A program made the position numbers and the translations under genes. A stretch of DNA of 64,000 nt from Ochrobactrum sp. CGA5 (GTDB lineage: Bacteria > Pseudomonadota > Alphaproteobacteria > Rhizobiales > Rhizobiaceae), in the NCBI RefSeq assembly GCF_006345815.1, contig NZ_VCIG01000038.1, positions 620,001-684,000 on the forward strand, written 5' to 3'. The notes under the pieces were generated by a model that had not been told where the DNA came from, searched no databases, and saw only the letters and a list, made by a program, of their open reading frames with translations. Shown here piece after piece: positions 8,175 to 19,485 of the stretch (position 1 is its first letter; each line of letters opens with the position of its first letter).

Positions 8175-10499
8175 ATGACCAAGAAAACACCTTCCACTTC
8201 CCGTTCGGATTTCGATGAAGCAGCTCTGTTCTTCCACCGTTATCCGAAGCCCGGAAAGTTGGAAATTCAGGCGACAAAGCCGCTTGGAAACCAGCGAGAT
8301 CTGGCGCTGGCTTATTCGCCAGGCGTGGCCGCTCCTTGCCTCGCAATCCATGAAGACCCAGCGACTGCCGCCGAATACACCGCCCGAGGAAATCTCGTTG
8401 CCGTCGTATCAAATGGCACAGCGGTTCTCGGCCTTGGCAATATCGGTGCCCTTGCTTCCAAACCCGTGATGGAAGGAAAGGCGGTTCTTTTCAAGAAATT
8501 TGCCGACATCGATGTGTTCGACATCGAAATCGATGCGCACGAAATCAGTCGCATTGTCGATGTCGTTGCCGCGCTGGAACCAACTTTTGGCGGCATCAAC
8601 CTTGAGGATATCAAAGCGCCTGAATGCTTCGAGGTCGAAGAACAACTTCGTGAAAAGATGAATATTCCCGTCTTTCATGATGACCAGCATGGCACGGCAA
8701 TCATCGTCGCGTCGGCAGTATTGAACGGTCTGGAACTAGCCGGCAAAAAGATCAGCGACGCCAAAATTGTTACATCGGGCGCTGGCGCTGCAGCGTTGGC
8801 GTGTCTCAATCTTCTTGTCAATCTCGGTGCGAAGCGCGAAAACATCTGGGTCTGTGATCTCGAAGGCGTCGTCTACGAAGGGCGTAACACGCTGATGGAT
8901 CGCTGGAAGGAAGTTTACGCACAGAAGACTGACGCGCGTGTTCTGGCCGATGTCATAGGCGGCGCTGACGTTTTTCTAGGCCTTTCCGCCGCTGGCGTGC
9001 TGAAGCCTGAACTTCTGAAGCAGATGGCAGAAAAGCCGTTGATCATGGCACTTGCCAACCCGAAGCCGGAAATCATGCCGGAGGAGGCTCGTGCAGCCCG
9101 TGCAGATGCCATGATTTGCACGGGACGTTCGGATTATCCAAATCAGGTCAACAACGTTCTCTGCTTCCCTTACATCTTCCGTGGCGCACTTGATGTTGGT
9201 GCAACTGCGATTAACGAAGAGATGAAGCTGGCGGCTGTCCGCGCAATTGCCGCGCTCGCCCGCGAGGAACCTTCGGATGTGGCTGCGCGCGCATATTCCG
9301 GCGACACGCCGACTTTCGGGCCAGACTACATCATTCCGTCGCCATTCGATCAGCGCCTGATTTTGCGTATCGCCCCGGCTGTTGCCAAAGCGGCAATGGA
9401 AACAGGTGTGGCCACGCGTCCGATTGAAGATATGGAAGCCTATCTCGATCGCTTGAATCGCTTTGTCTTCCGCTCCGGCCTCATCATGAAGCCGGTCTTC
9501 GCAGCGGCACGCACGCAGGAAAAGCCGAAGCGCGTCATTTATGCGGATGGTGAAGATGAACGCGTACTCCGCGCCGCTCAAGTCGTGATCGAAGAGCGCA
9601 TCGCCGATCCGATTCTGGTCGGACGTCCGCAGGTCATTGAAACGCGCCTCCGTCGCTATGGCCTCAAGATTCGTCCGGGAACGGATTTTGAACTCATCAA
9701 CCCCGAAGATGATCCGCGTTATCGTGACTATGTTGATCTTTATCTCTCCTACACCGGTCGACAAGGTGTCACGCCGGAAGCGGCACGTACCATCGTCCGA
9801 ACGAACTCGACCGCAATTGCCGCTCTCGCCGTCATGCGTGACGAGGCCGACGCAATGATCTGTGGTCTTGAAGGTCGCTTTGAACGTCACCTCCGTGTCG
9901 TACGCCAAATTATCGGCAAGGTTCCCGGTATTCGTGACTATTCTGCTTTGAGCTTGCTGATCTCACAGCGCGGCGCCCTCTTCCTCACAGACACATATGT
10001 AAACGTTGAGCCGGGCGCGAACGAGATCGCTGAAATGGCGATTCTAGCTGCAAAGGAAATCAGCCGCTTTGGTATCGAGCCAAAGGCAGCACTCGTATCT
10101 CATTCGAATTTCGGATCGAAAGAATCAGCCAGTGCGGAAAAGATGCGGGCAGCCGCAGCAATTCTCGCCGAGAAGGCGCCAGAACTCGAATCCGATGGTG
10201 AAATGCATGGTGATTCAGCTCTCTCGCAAGCTCTGCGCGATCGCGTATTCCCGAATTCACGGTTGAAAGGCGAAGCCAATCTGCTTGTCTTCCCGAACCT
10301 CGACGCGGCAAACATTACGCTGAATGTGGTCAAGATGGTTACGGATGCACTGCACGTGGGTCCGATTCTGCTCGGCGCGGCGCGTCCGGCACATATTCTG
10401 ACGCCATCAGTCACCTCGAGGGGGGTCGTCAATATGACTGCATTGGCAGTTGTTGAAGCCTTGCAAAAATCTGGAGAGACCATTCGCAAGAAGAAGTAA
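8175..10499 (+). CDS. maeB: NADP-dependent malic enzyme (malic enzyme-phosphotransacetylase-like fusion)
   Basis: This 774-residue protein is a large bacterial malic enzyme. The N-terminal about 430 residues hold the malic enzyme domain ([21 protein letters not shown], a [10 protein letters not shown] nucleotide-binding loop). The C-terminal about 330 residues form a phosphotransacetylase-like domain that is regulatory rather than catalytic in this family. It converts malate to pyruvate and CO2 with reduction of NADP and so links the TCA cycle to pyruvate. The start ATG at 8175 gives the usual family N-terminus. An in-frame ATG 111 bp upstream would add an unrelated stretch and was not used. 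A strong hairpin follows the gene. Confidence 0.95.
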   Translation: MTKKTPSTSRSDFDEAALFFHRYPKPGKLEIQATKPLGNQRDLALAYSPGVAAPCLAIHEDPATAAEYTARGNLVAVVSNGTAVLGLGNIGALASKPVMEGKAVLFKKFADIDVFDIEIDAHEISRIVDVVAALEPTFGGINLEDIKAPECFEVEEQLREKMNIPVFHDDQHGTAIIVASAVLNGLELAGKKISDAKIVTSGAGAAALACLNLLVNLGAKRENIWVCDLEGVVYEGRNTLMDRWKEVYAQKTDARVLADVIGGADVFLGLSAAGVLKPELLKQMAEKPLIMALANPKPEIMPEEARAARADAMICTGRSDYPNQVNNVLCFPYIFRGALDVGATAINEEMKLAAVRAIAALAREEPSDVAARAYSGDTPTFGPDYIIPSPFDQRLILRIAPAVAKAAMETGVATRPIEDMEAYLDRLNRFVFRSGLIMKPVFAAARTQEKPKRVIYADGEDERVLRAAQVVIEERIADPILVGRPQVIETRLRRYGLKIRPGTDFELINPEDDPRYRDYVDLYLSYTGRQGVTPEAARTIVRTNSTAIAALAVMRDEADAMICGLEGRFERHLRVVRQIIGKVPGIRDYSALSLLISQRGALFLTDTYVNVEPGANEIAEMAILAAKEISRFGIEPKAALVSHSNFGSKESASAEKMRAAAAILAEKAPELESDGEMHGDSALSQALRDRVFPNSRLKGEANLLVFPNLDAANITLNVVKMVTDALHVGPILLGAARPAHILTPSVTSRGVVNMTALAVVEALQKSGETIRKKK

Positions 10500-10542
10500 T
10501 TCAATAAAAACTAAGTTAGATACCTATAATAAAAACATCGTA

Positions 10543-10574
10543 AACGGCGAGTATAATTAAATATACTCGCCGTT
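10543..10574 (+). terminator. Hairpin after maeB
   Basis: A perfect 12-bp stem (left arm AACGGCGAGTAT, 10543-10554; right arm 10563-10574) lies 43 bp after the maeB stop. No uninterrupted T-tract follows directly. It is a probable terminator or 3'-end stabilising hairpin. Confidence 0.55.
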
Positions 10575-10634
10575 AGCATTTACTTTACTACATTTTTCAA
10601 TAATGCCGGCGCCAGCATCGATATTGAGGTCATC

Positions 10635-11360
10635 ATGTCTTACAATTTGCATACTTCACATAGATCGCTAATTTACTCAGCGATTGTGATAATTTGTGGA
10701 GTATTATCTGGTTGTACAACTATACCATCCAAAGATTTGTGCACGCCTGCTGAACAAAAGCAGCTTGAGAAACAGCGCCTCGTCACCCAGTCTGACCTTG
10801 ATCGTAAAGCAGCAGAGCTTTCTCGCTTGAAAAAAACCTTAGCTCAGGATCGTTGTGTAGGCAGCTTGTTTACCCCCGCTGTCAAATCAGCGCAGTGCAC
10901 GAAATTGCTGAGCAGGACAGACAGACTGATGACTGAAACACAGGCATTGCGCGAACGCCTCAATGAACTGGATATGGCGCTTACCGGACATCCGTCATCG
11001 TCCAAATATGTTAAATCCTGCAAGGCCTCTTGGGTCGTATCCCCCAGAAAACATCATTCGAAAACCGCCCACGTATCGCGGCATAAACTCAAAGCGACAG
11101 CCAAAACGGTCAGCACGATTACACTGCCTGCCTATGAAACTCATGCTCCTGTCGAGGAAAAGAAAGTCGATTACACGTCATCGGCCGCGGTGCATACATC
11201 GGATACAATATCTGCCCCAATTGCACCTAACGAAACAATCGCGCCTGTGGAACGCCCTTATACGGCGAACGCGAATGTCAGGGTTGTCGGCTCAAAGTTC
11301 TTTCCGGACCAATCAGCACCAGCAAGTCGGCCAGTTCCGGACCATGCGCCTGCCCAGTAA
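10635..11360 (+). CDS. Putative lipoprotein of unknown function
   Basis: I do not recognise this 241-residue protein. It has a lipoprotein signal peptide with a hydrophobic stretch (12-24) and lipobox LSGC at 24-27, so Cys27 would be lipidated. Residues about 37-105 are rich in charged residues and likely form a coiled coil ([20 protein letters not shown]). The C-terminal half is a low-complexity His/Lys/Thr/Pro-rich tail. The gene start and the preceding spacer are AT-rich compared with neighbours. Its last 83 bp run antisense through the 3' end of gltX, so about 27 residues are encoded opposite a conserved gene. Function is unknown. Confidence 0.6.
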   Translation: MSYNLHTSHRSLIYSAIVIICGVLSGCTTIPSKDLCTPAEQKQLEKQRLVTQSDLDRKAAELSRLKKTLAQDRCVGSLFTPAVKSAQCTKLLSRTDRLMTETQALRERLNELDMALTGHPSSSKYVKSCKASWVVSPRKHHSKTAHVSRHKLKATAKTVSTITLPAYETHAPVEEKKVDYTSSAAVHTSDTISAPIAPNETIAPVERPYTANANVRVVGSKFFPDQSAPASRPVPDHAPAQ

Positions 11361-12651
11361 GTGCAAGTCTTAATGGCATGAAAAGGTTCTTGCCCTTACG
11401 ACCCGTTGCCACCTTCACCGCTTCGGTCCAAACTTTCCACGTTTCATGGTCCCAAGGAGCAGACGGCAGCAAAGCAAAAGCCTCTCTCAGAAAAGCGCGA
11501 TCCGCATCTGATAAGTCTGGCTTTTCTGGCAAGTTGCCATCAACGATAGACCACCAATGCCCAGCATCCTTGAAGCGGTCGAGGTTTCCTCGTACTGCCA
11601 ACCAGAAGGGTTCAGCCTTCGCGCCGGAAATACCCATGTCCGCCAGACGTGGCTGGGCTTCTGAAAACGGCATCTCGTGCAGAAGGGCGCGATTGAGCGT
11701 ATCCAGTTCCGCAGGATCAAACTTTGCCGATGACTTTGATATGGAAGCCAGATCGAAGCGTTCGGCCAGGCTTTCCATACTGGGCGCAGCCGATACACTT
11801 TCCGAGGTACCAATCAGAATCGCCAGCGATGCGACAGCCATTGGCTCGAAACCAGCTTCGCGCAATGATCCCACAGACAGAGCACCAGTTCGCTTTGAAA
11901 GCCCTTCGCCGGAAATTGTTGTCAGCAAATTGTGATGCCCGAAAACAGGAGCAGTAGCCCCCAGGGCTTCGAAAATTGCAATCTGCACGCCCGTATTGGT
12001 CACATGGTCGTCGCCACGAATGATATGCGTGACGCCCATATCGATGTCATCCACCACCGATGGCAGTGTGTAGAGATAAGTACCGTCTTCGCGCACCAAC
12101 ACCGGATCTGACATTGAGGCCAGATCAACAGTCTGCGGGCCGCGAACCAGATCGTCCCAATGGACCTCCGTGCGTTTGGTATAGAATGGATCGGTTTCGA
12201 AATTGGGCAACAGGAAACGCCAGTGTGGCTTGCGCCCCTCGGCCTCAAAAGCGGCCTTCTCATCCTGGGTCAGTTTCAAACCTTCACGACCATATACTGG
12301 CGGCAGGCGACGCGCGAGACGTAGCTTGCGGCGGCGCTCCAGCTCATCCGCCGTTTCATAGCAGGCATATAACAAACCGGCCTGTTTGAGTTTTTCCACT
12401 GCCTTACCGTAGACATCGAAACGCTTCGACTGATACTCGACACGATCAGGTTTGATACCAAGCCAGTCGAGATCGACCGCAATTGCTTGCGCATATTCCT
12501 CCCGGGAGCGTTCAACATCGGTGTCGTCATAGCGCAGAATGAATTTTCCGCCATTCTTCTGAGCGAAAAGCCAGTTTGTAAGCGCTGTGCGCGTATTGCC
12601 AATATGAATATAGCCCGTCGGTGACGGAGCAAAACGAACGGTAACAGTCAT
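11278..12651 (-). CDS. gltX: Glutamate--tRNA ligase
   Basis: This 457-residue protein is a class I glutamyl-tRNA synthetase. The HIGH-type signature is [14 protein letters not shown] near the N-terminus and the KMSKS-type signature is [10 protein letters not shown]. It charges tRNA-Glu (and tRNA-Gln in organisms that use transamidation) with glutamate in the cytoplasm. Alphaproteobacteria often have two gltX copies, and this may be one of them. The 3' end overlaps the convergent lipoprotein gene by 83 bp. The nadE gene ends 11 bp upstream of its start region in the same direction, consistent with a nadE-gltX transcript. Confidence 0.95.
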   Translation of the reverse strand: MTVTVRFAPSPTGYIHIGNTRTALTNWLFAQKNGGKFILRYDDTDVERSREEYAQAIAVDLDWLGIKPDRVEYQSKRFDVYGKAVEKLKQAGLLYACYETADELERRRKLRLARRLPPVYGREGLKLTQDEKAAFEAEGRKPHWRFLLPNFETDPFYTKRTEVHWDDLVRGPQTVDLASMSDPVLVREDGTYLYTLPSVVDDIDMGVTHIIRGDDHVTNTGVQIAIFEALGATAPVFGHHNLLTTISGEGLSKRTGALSVGSLREAGFEPMAVASLAILIGTSESVSAAPSMESLAERFDLASISKSSAKFDPAELDTLNRALLHEMPFSEAQPRLADMGISGAKAEPFWLAVRGNLDRFKDAGHWWSIVDGNLPEKPDLSDADRAFLREAFALLPSAPWDHETWKVWTEAVKVATGRKGKNLFMPLRLALTGQAHGPELADLLVLIGPERTLSRQP

Positions 12652-12662
12652 TTTATTGTCTT

Positions 12663-14315
12663 TCAGCGGTCGCGGAAGCGGTTCGTTATAGGGTAGCGGC
12701 GATCACGCCCGAAATTCTTCTTGGTAATTTTTACACCGGGTGCCGATTGTCGGCGCTTATATTCAGCCAGATAGAGCAAATGTTCGATCCGTTGAACAGT
12801 TTCGAGCGGATGCCCGCGCGCTGCAATCTCGGTGTTGCTCATCTCGTTTTCGACAAGACATTCAAGAATATCGTCTAACACCGGATAAGGCGGTAAGCTG
12901 TCTTGATCCGTCTGGTTTTCACGCAGTTCGGCAGATGGTGCCTTGGCAATGATGTTGTTCGGGATCACCTCGCCCGACGGACCAAGCGCGCCTTGCGGTA
13001 TATGGCCGTTGCGCCATTTCGACATCGCATAGACCTGCATCTTGTAGACATCCTTGATCGGATTGAACCCGCCATTCATGTCGCCATAAAGCGTCGCATA
13101 GCCCACTGACATCTCGGACTTGTTACCGGTGGTTACAACCATAGAACCAAACTTATTGGAAACGGCCATCAGAATGGTGCCGCGTGCGCGGCTCTGCAGG
13201 TTTTCTTCCGTAACACCGCTCTCGGTTCCCTCGAACAGCGGATGCAGCGACTCGAGAAAGCCCTCCACCGGTGCAGCGATTGGTACAATGTCGTAACGAA
13301 CGCCGAGCGCTTTTGCGCAATCAGCAGCATCCTGCAGCGATTCCTCAGATGTATAGCGGTAAGGCAGCATAATGCAGCGAACACGATCCTTACCCAAGGC
13401 GTCGACGCCCAAAGCAGCACAGATTGCCGAGTCAATGCCACCGGAAAGCCCGAGCACCACATCCTTGAAACTGTTCTTGTTCACATAGTCCCGAAGGCCC
13501 AGCATGCACGCGGAATAATCAGCTTCGATCCCTTCTGGAAGCAGAGCTTTCTCTCCTTCTTCGCAGCGCCACCCATCATTATTTTTTTGCCAGACGGTCA
13601 GCGTGATCTGCTCCGTGAATTGCGGCATTTGCAAACAAAGCGACCGATCAGCGTTGAAAGCAAACGATCCGCCATCAAAAACAAGCTCGTCCTGCCCGCC
13701 GACCTGATTAGCATAGACCATCGGCAATTCGGTCTCGATCACCTGCTTCAGGACAATCTGATGGCGACGGTCCATCTTCGCACGGTGATAAGGTGAACCG
13801 TTCGGTACGAGCAAAATTTCTGCGCCACTCTCAGCCAGCGTTTCCGCCACGCCAAGTTCACCCCATATATCCTCACAGACGGGAATCCCGATGCGAACGC
13901 CGCGGAAATTGACTGGCCCCGGCATGGGACCTGCCTGAAATACACGTTTCTCGTCGAATTCGCCATAATTCGGCAGGTCGACTTTGAACCGTTCAGCAAT
14001 AATCTCGCCACCATCAAGCACTGCAATCGAGTTATGCAGTCCGCTTTCACGGCTGAGTGGTGTTCCGATGACGACGCCCGGCCCACCATCAGCAGTCTCA
14101 ATAGCTAATTCACGTACTGCTTTCTCGCATGCAGCAAGAAAAGACGGCTTAAGAACCAAATCTTCCGGCGGATAACCGGAGATGAACAGCTCTGTAAACA
14201 GAACGAGATCGGCTTTCATCTTGGCGGCCTCAGCGCGTGCCGCGCGTGCCTTTGCAAGGTTTCCGGCGATATCGCCCATAACGGGATTAAGCTGCGCAAT
14301 GGCAATACGGAGCAT
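12663..14315 (-). CDS. nadE: Glutamine-dependent NAD(+) synthase
   Basis: This 550-residue protein fuses a nitrilase-type glutaminase (residues 1 to about 260; [14 protein letters not shown] with the catalytic Glu, and [10 protein letters not shown] with the catalytic Cys) to an NAD synthetase domain with the ATP pyrophosphatase loop GLSGGIDSA. It makes NAD from deamido-NAD using glutamine-derived ammonia. The ATG at 14315 gives the family N-terminus [11 protein letters not shown] and follows GAGAA. Farther-upstream starts (ATG 14342, TTG 14348) add non-conserved residues. It is followed 11 bp later by gltX on the same strand. Confidence 0.94.
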   Translation of the reverse strand: MLRIAIAQLNPVMGDIAGNLAKARAARAEAAKMKADLVLFTELFISGYPPEDLVLKPSFLAACEKAVRELAIETADGGPGVVIGTPLSRESGLHNSIAVLDGGEIIAERFKVDLPNYGEFDEKRVFQAGPMPGPVNFRGVRIGIPVCEDIWGELGVAETLAESGAEILLVPNGSPYHRAKMDRRHQIVLKQVIETELPMVYANQVGGQDELVFDGGSFAFNADRSLCLQMPQFTEQITLTVWQKNNDGWRCEEGEKALLPEGIEADYSACMLGLRDYVNKNSFKDVVLGLSGGIDSAICAALGVDALGKDRVRCIMLPYRYTSEESLQDAADCAKALGVRYDIVPIAAPVEGFLESLHPLFEGTESGVTEENLQSRARGTILMAVSNKFGSMVVTTGNKSEMSVGYATLYGDMNGGFNPIKDVYKMQVYAMSKWRNGHIPQGALGPSGEVIPNNIIAKAPSAELRENQTDQDSLPPYPVLDDILECLVENEMSNTEIAARGHPLETVQRIEHLLYLAEYKRRQSAPGVKITKKNFGRDRRYPITNRFRDR

Positions 14316-14407
14316 GGCAAGATTCTCGTGAGAGGCTAACATGCCCAAGGTTTAGCGCGCTTGGGCAAGCAAATGCAACGGATGCAATCAATCGATCGCT
14401 TTGTTTG

Positions 14408-14761
14408 TCACGCCAGATATGTCTTGAAGAGGATATAGCCCCAGACCACGACGACGAACACGATGGAAATGAGGACGGCGAGCGATCCGCAGTCCTTAGC
14501 GATCTGAATTTCCTTATGAAAATCCCGCGAAACGGCATCACATGTCGCCTCGATACCGGTATTTAACACCTCTACGAGGATAAGGAACAAGATCGAACCG
14601 GTCATGAAGAGGAAAGCGAGCCATGTCGGTGCAAGTAAAAGAGCTACCGGCAGAGACAGAACAAACAGCACCAACTCCTGTTGAACCGCCTTTTCATGTC
14701 CTGCGAGGTATTTCAGTGCTCGCATGGAATTCAGAAAAGCCAGGAAAATGCGCTGCATCAT
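14408..14761 (-). CDS. dgkA: Diacylglycerol kinase (DgkA-type, integral membrane)
   Basis: This small protein of about 117 residues is an integral membrane diacylglycerol kinase. Three hydrophobic segments surround the conserved catalytic stretch EVLNTGIEATCDAVS...AKDCGSLAV. It phosphorylates diacylglycerol to phosphatidate in the inner membrane and recycles lipid left by phospholipid-derived transfers such as glucan glycerophosphorylation. Two adjacent ATG codons (14761 and 14758) follow GAGG; I used the first. A TTG at 14770 is less likely. Confidence 0.92.
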   Translation of the reverse strand: MMQRIFLAFLNSMRALKYLAGHEKAVQQELVLFVLSLPVALLLAPTWLAFLFMTGSILFLILVEVLNTGIEATCDAVSRDFHKEIQIAKDCGSLAVLISIVFVVVVWGYILFKTYLA

Positions 14762-14895
14762 TAACCTCAATCAAACTGGTTACAGCGTCGCTCAAAATCA
14801 AAGCGGACACTCAAAGAACATAAGCGTCCTTTGTGCAACCGCTCAGACGCTTGCCGTTATACGGCAATCAATAGGTGAGTTTCCCCGAAATGCAA

Positions 14896-14923
14896 CAGGG
14901 CGGAGATCGAAACCTCCACCCTG
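14896..14923 (-). terminator. Hairpin downstream of DAHP synthase
   Basis: Ten-base arms (14896-14905 and 14914-14923, one wobble pair) with an 8-base loop sit 26 bp beyond the stop of the leftward DAHP synthase gene. On the minus strand the stem is followed by TTGCATTTC. Confidence 0.55.
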
Positions 14924-14948
14924 CCAGCTTTAGAACGTTAGAAACAAG

Positions 14949-16328
14949 TCAGGCACTCACGGCCTGCTTGTCAATGCTGGCGTCACGCTCCTTCTTGAGC
15001 AGTTCAGCCAGCAGAAATGCCAGTTCCAGCGCCTGATCGGCATTCAGGCGCGGATCGCAATGCGTATGGTAACGGTCATGCAGGTCCTCTGCTGAGATTG
15101 CCCTCGCACCGCCCGTGCATTCCGTCACATTCTTGCCAGTCATTTCGACATGGATACCGCCTGGATGTGTCCCTTCCGCGCGATGAATCGCGAAGAAGGA
15201 CTCTACTTCCTTAAGGATGCGATCGAACGGACGTGTCTTGTAGCCACCGGCCGTGATCGTGTTGCCATGCATCGGATCGCATGACCAAACGACTTTGCGG
15301 CCTTCCTTCTCGACGGCCCGAATAAGCTGCGGCAGGTGATCGCCGACTTTGTCGTAGCCGAAGCGTGCAATCAGTGTCAGTCGTCCTGCTTCGTTTTCTG
15401 GATTCAGAAGATCGATCAGACGAATAAGATCATCCGGCTGCAGGGACGGGCCGCACTTGAGGCCAAGAGGATTCTTGATGCCACGGCAGTATTCGATATG
15501 CGCATGGTCAGCCTGACGTGTGCGATCACCGATCCAGATCATGTGTCCAGACGTCCCGTACCAGTCACCGGAAGTCGAGTCCACGCGGGTCAGCGCTTCT
15601 TCATAGCCGAGAAGCAGAGCTTCATGGCTAGTGTAAAAATCGGTTTCACGAAGCGAATGATTACTGTCAGCCGTGATGCCGATTGCTCGCATGAAGTTCA
15701 TGGTTTCGGAAATACGCTGCGCCAAAGCTGCATAACGTTCTGCCTGCGGACTCTTGCCCACGAATCCGAGCATCCACTGATGAACGTTCTCCAGATTGGC
15801 GTAGCCGCCTTGGGCGAACGCACGCAACAGGTTAAGCGTCGCTGCCGATTGGCGGTACGCCATGTCCTGACGCTGCGGATCGGGAATGCGCGAAGCCGCG
15901 TCAAACTCAATACCGTTGATAATGTCGCCACGGTAAGATGGCAGTTCCAGGCCATTCAGCGTTTCCATGTCCGATGAACGCGGCTTGGCGAACTGACCGG
16001 CAATGCGACCTACCTTTACAACTGGCTTCGAAGCACCAAATGTGAGCACGACAGCCATCTGAAGAAAGACGCGGAAAAAGTCGCGAATATTATCCGCGCC
16101 GTGCTCGGCGAAGCTTTCGGCGCAATCGCCACCCTGGAGCAGAAATGCCTTACCCTCCGCCACTTCGGCCAACTGTTGTTTCAGCTTGCGCGCTTCACCT
16201 GCAAAAACCAGTGGCGGATAGGTGCGAAGACGGGCCTCAACATCGTTCAAAGCCTGTGCGTCCGGATAAAACGGCACTTGCTTGATCGGTTTATTTCTCC
16301 AGGAATGCGGGGTCCAGTTCTTCGTCAT
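14949..16328 (-). CDS. Class II 3-deoxy-7-phosphoheptulonate (DAHP) synthase
   Basis: This 459-residue protein is a plant-type, class II DAHP synthase. Markers are [11 protein letters not shown] near the N-terminus, the [15 protein letters not shown] region, [11 protein letters not shown], and [13 protein letters not shown] with metal- and phosphoenolpyruvate-binding residues. It condenses phosphoenolpyruvate with erythrose 4-phosphate as the first step of the shikimate pathway. No separate regulatory domain is evident. The gene stands alone, with about 200 bp upstream before gor and a hairpin downstream. Confidence 0.95.
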   Translation of the reverse strand: MTKNWTPHSWRNKPIKQVPFYPDAQALNDVEARLRTYPPLVFAGEARKLKQQLAEVAEGKAFLLQGGDCAESFAEHGADNIRDFFRVFLQMAVVLTFGASKPVVKVGRIAGQFAKPRSSDMETLNGLELPSYRGDIINGIEFDAASRIPDPQRQDMAYRQSAATLNLLRAFAQGGYANLENVHQWMLGFVGKSPQAERYAALAQRISETMNFMRAIGITADSNHSLRETDFYTSHEALLLGYEEALTRVDSTSGDWYGTSGHMIWIGDRTRQADHAHIEYCRGIKNPLGLKCGPSLQPDDLIRLIDLLNPENEAGRLTLIARFGYDKVGDHLPQLIRAVEKEGRKVVWSCDPMHGNTITAGGYKTRPFDRILKEVESFFAIHRAEGTHPGGIHVEMTGKNVTECTGGARAISAEDLHDRYHTHCDPRLNADQALELAFLLAELLKKERDASIDKQAVSA

Positions 16329-16536
16329 TTGAGCACCTGTTTGCTTCTATCCGCTCGATTTCTCTCGGATTGTATCCTCCTTACACGGAAACCAGAACTC
16401 CTATATGGACAGCCAACATCTGATAAAGATAACAGCCTTCCTAGGAAAACCAGCGTGCGTGGTCGCGCTGATATAATGCAGGCAGAGATTTTATGCCAGC
16501 AATATTCGTTAAGCGAGGAAACCGATTGCGAAAGAT

Positions 16537-17931
16537 TTAGCCGTCGACTTTCTTACCATTCACGACACGATAAGTCGGCTTGTACATAGTGACCAGTTCT
16601 TCGGCTGCTGTCGGATGAACCGCCATTGTTCGGTCGAAGTCATCCTTGGTGGCGCCAGCCTTGAGGGAAATACCCAGAAGCTGAGCCATTTCGCCGGCAT
16701 CCGCTCCCATGATGTGAGCCCCAACTACCTTGCGGCTTGCGGCATCAACGATGAGCTTCATCAGCATTTTCTCATTGCGACCGGAAAGCGTGTTCTTCAT
16801 CGGGCGGAACAGCGCTCTGTAGATCTCGATTTCCGGATACTTCTTGGCAGCCTCATCTTCCGGCAAGCCAACTGTACCGATTTCAGGCTGGGAGAATACA
16901 GCCGTCGCAATCAGTTCATGATCGGGCTTGGTAGGATTACCCTTGAAAGCCGTTTCGAGGAAGCACATGGCTTCGTGGATTGCCACCGGTGTTAGCTGCA
17001 CACGGTTCGTAACATCCCCCACAGCCCAGATATTCGCAACGTTGGTGCGCGAATAATCATCAACCGGAATTGCGCCAAGCTCGTCCATGTTGACGCCAGC
17101 TCTCTCCAGCCCAAGACCTGTCGTGTTGGCTTTGCGCCCGATCGCCATCATTGCTTGACCGACTTCCAATGTCTCACCATTGTTCAGCGAAATTTTCAAA
17201 CTTCCGTCGGACTGCTTTTCGATCTTCTCGAAAACCGCTTCGCAAATAATGCGAATGCCCTTGGCTTCCATCGTTTCGTGTAAAAGATGGCGTACGTCCG
17301 GGTCGAAGCGGGAGAGGACTTCCTTACCTCGATAGACAAGGGTCGTTTCGACGCCGAGACCATGAAAGATATTTGCGAACTCAACAGCGATATAGCCGCC
17401 ACCTGCGATAGCAATCGCATTGGGTAGCTCAGCTAAGTGAAAAGCTTCGTTGGAACTGATGCACAATTCGTGCCCAGGTATGGTTTCAGGCATACTCGGA
17501 TGACCGCCGGTAGCGATCAGTATCTGATCTGCTGTGACTCGACGACCATCATCCTTCAGTTCGATGGTGTGCTCATCAACCAACTCAGCGCGACTGGCGA
17601 AAATTTTGACGTCAGAATTCTGGAGTCCCTTCGTGTAGAGTCCCTCAAGCCGCGCAATCTCCTTGTCCTTGGCATCGATCAGCTTTTTCCAGTCGAATGT
17701 TGATGCGCCAACATCCCAACCGTAACCTGCGGCATCATCAAAGTGCTCAGGAAACTGCGATGCATAAACGAAGAGCTTCTTCGGTACGCAACCGCGAATA
17801 ACGCAGGTTCCACCCATGCGATACTCTTCCGCAAGGCCGACCTTTTTACCCATAGCCCCAGCTAGGCGCGCTGCCCGAACACCACCGGAACCACCACCGA
17901 TAACAAAAAGGTCATAGTCAAAGCCGACCAT
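16537..17931 (-). CDS. gor: Glutathione-disulfide reductase
   Basis: This 464-residue protein is a flavin disulfide reductase: FAD-binding GGGSGGVRAAR, redox-active GGTCVIRGCVPKK (Cys pair four residues apart), NADPH-binding GGGYIAVEFANIF, and the C-terminal HPTAAEE with the catalytic His-Glu. It reduces glutathione disulfide with NADPH. The ATG at 17931 follows GGAG with 7-bp spacing and gives the family N-terminus; a farther in-frame extension to 18024 crosses a terminator and is not coding. A terminator lies only about 50 bp upstream, so gor needs its own promoter or readthrough. Confidence 0.95.
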   Translation of the reverse strand: MVGFDYDLFVIGGGSGGVRAARLAGAMGKKVGLAEEYRMGGTCVIRGCVPKKLFVYASQFPEHFDDAAGYGWDVGASTFDWKKLIDAKDKEIARLEGLYTKGLQNSDVKIFASRAELVDEHTIELKDDGRRVTADQILIATGGHPSMPETIPGHELCISSNEAFHLAELPNAIAIAGGGYIAVEFANIFHGLGVETTLVYRGKEVLSRFDPDVRHLLHETMEAKGIRIICEAVFEKIEKQSDGSLKISLNNGETLEVGQAMMAIGRKANTTGLGLERAGVNMDELGAIPVDDYSRTNVANIWAVGDVTNRVQLTPVAIHEAMCFLETAFKGNPTKPDHELIATAVFSQPEIGTVGLPEDEAAKKYPEIEIYRALFRPMKNTLSGRNEKMLMKLIVDAASRKVVGAHIMGADAGEMAQLLGISLKAGATKDDFDRTMAVHPTAAEELVTMYKPTYRVVNGKKVDG

Positions 17932-17979
17932 CGGAATCTCCAATAAAACATTACGCTGGATAATATGTAGGCAAAATGA

Positions 17980-18005
17980 AAAGCCCGGCCAAGTGACCGG
18001 GCTTT
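17980..18005 (-). terminator. Intrinsic terminator between DUF2059 gene and gor
   Basis: Nine-base perfect arms AAAGCCCGG (17980-17988) and its complement (17997-18005) with an 8-base loop. On the minus strand the stem is followed by TTTTCATTTT. It lies 23 bp after the DUF2059 stop. Confidence 0.8.
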
Positions 18006-18028
18006 CAAATTCATTCTGTTGCAATGAA

Positions 18029-18565
18029 TTATTGCTGCGCAGGTTGCGCCGGTGCTGCGGCAGCTCCAGCCTGGGCGGCCAGAACCTCAGCTACGCCAGT
18101 GGCCAGATCGCGGGCAATACCATTCTGCCAGATATTGGCGGCCTTAACGACTTCACGCGTCACAATCGGACCTTCGGACAGAAGCTTCTTGCCTGCAGGC
18201 GACGTATAGAATGCTGCAATGGCCTTCAGTTCATCTTCCGAGAAGGCCTTTGCATAAACGCGTGCAGATTCGGTTTCGAGATCTGCACGGCGGGAAGCCA
18301 GAGCAAGAGCCTTGTCATCAACCGTTTTTGTGATGAGCGCTTCCAGGTTCGGATCCTTCTGGATCAATTCACCTTTCAGAGCGCGAGCAGCATTCGGCAG
18401 AATTTCATCGAACTGCTCTGTAGCGTTAATTGCAGAAATTGCGGCACGGGCAGCTTCGAGATGAGCTTCTGTGATTTCCTGTGCAGATGCCGCATGAATG
18501 CCCGACATGAGTACGAGCGCGGAAAACGGTGCAATCAGACGGCGAAAGCCAGTTGCCGGGATCAT
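18029..18565 (-). CDS. DUF2059 family exported protein
   Basis: This 178-residue protein has a signal peptide (hydrophobic segment about 10-24, cleavage near HAASA-QE), then a helical DUF2059-type domain with the typical segment FSEDELKAIAAFYTSPAGKKLLSE. The C-terminus is an Ala/Pro/Gln-rich tail. Members of this family are periplasmic and of unknown function. It lies 25 bp downstream of rpiA in the same direction and is followed by a good terminator, so rpiA and this gene likely form a two-gene unit. Confidence 0.85.
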   Translation of the reverse strand: MIPATGFRRLIAPFSALVLMSGIHAASAQEITEAHLEAARAAISAINATEQFDEILPNAARALKGELIQKDPNLEALITKTVDDKALALASRRADLETESARVYAKAFSEDELKAIAAFYTSPAGKKLLSEGPIVTREVVKAANIWQNGIARDLATGVAEVLAAQAGAAAAPAQPAQQ

Positions 18566-18590
18566 AAGGACAGTACTCCGTTCAATCAGT

Positions 18591-19289
18591 TCAAGACCGG
18601 TTCATGGTGCGGATGCCATCGTTACCGGCAATCACCGCCGCACGCGCCAATCCGATGAAAAGTCCGTGCTCGACAACGCCGGGGATTGCGAAGAGAGCGT
18701 CAGATAGTGTCTTTGGATCGGGAATGCGGCCAAAAGATGCATCCACGATATAATGCCCACCATCAGTTACGAAAGGTGAGTCATCTTTTAAACGCACTGC
18801 CAGCGGGCCTGCAAGACCACACTTCGCAGCTGCTGCTTCAATCGCGCGTAACGTGGCGCCGAGACCGAAGCGATTGACTTCTACAGGCAATGGGAACTGC
18901 CCCAGTGTTTCGACCACCTTTGAACTGTCTGCAATAACGATCATTGCGTCAGATGCGGCAGCTACGATCTTTTCACGAAGCAGCGCTCCACCGCCGCCCT
19001 TGATGAGCGAAAGATAGGTGTCGACTTCATCGGCGCCATCCACGGTCAGATCAAGATGAGGCGTTTCATCAAGTGTTGTGAGCGGAATTCCCAAATCCTT
19101 GCATAGTTTTGCGGTGCGTTCGGAGGTAGGCACTCCAATAATCTTGAAGCCGTCGCTTACCTTGTCGGCAAGCAGTCGCACAAATTCCTCGGCGGTCGAA
19201 CCAGTACCAATCCCCAGACGCATTCCGTCCTTGACGTGTGTTAGCGCTTCTGCGGCTGCCGCGATTTTCAGCTTCCGAGCTTCGTCCAT
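18591..19289 (-). CDS. rpiA: Ribose-5-phosphate isomerase A
   Basis: This 232-residue protein is Rpi[13 protein letters not shown] near residue 23 (phosphate loop), DGADEVD, and [12 protein letters not shown] with the catalytic glutamate. It interconverts ribose 5-phosphate and ribulose 5-phosphate in the pentose phosphate pathway. Length matches the family. The gene is first in a short leftward unit with the DUF2059 gene and is divergent from gph across about 195 bp. Confidence 0.96.
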   Translation of the reverse strand: MDEARKLKIAAAAEALTHVKDGMRLGIGTGSTAEEFVRLLADKVSDGFKIIGVPTSERTAKLCKDLGIPLTTLDETPHLDLTVDGADEVDTYLSLIKGGGGALLREKIVAAASDAMIVIADSSKVVETLGQFPLPVEVNRFGLGATLRAIEAAAAKCGLAGPLAVRLKDDSPFVTDGGHYIVDASFGRIPDPKTLSDALFAIPGVVEHGLFIGLARAAVIAGNDGIRTMNRS

Positions 19290-19485
19290 ACTTGAATTCC
19301 CGATATTCCCCTGCGGATTCTCTTTGTGGTCCGGTTCGCCTCTAGCATGCGTACGCAGCGCAACAAAGTGCCTATTCTATGTTTGACGCAGAATTTAGGT
19401 TTTTAGAACGCATCCTGATCGCAAGGTTGAGCCGGACGCGACAATCAGATAGATATTCCGTATTCCCATCGCGCAAGAGAAGCTA

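Noticed and set aside
8976..9908. Open frame of 310 codons on the - strand
   Set aside because: Antisense to the middle of maeB. It reads as typical reverse-frame composition with no known domain.
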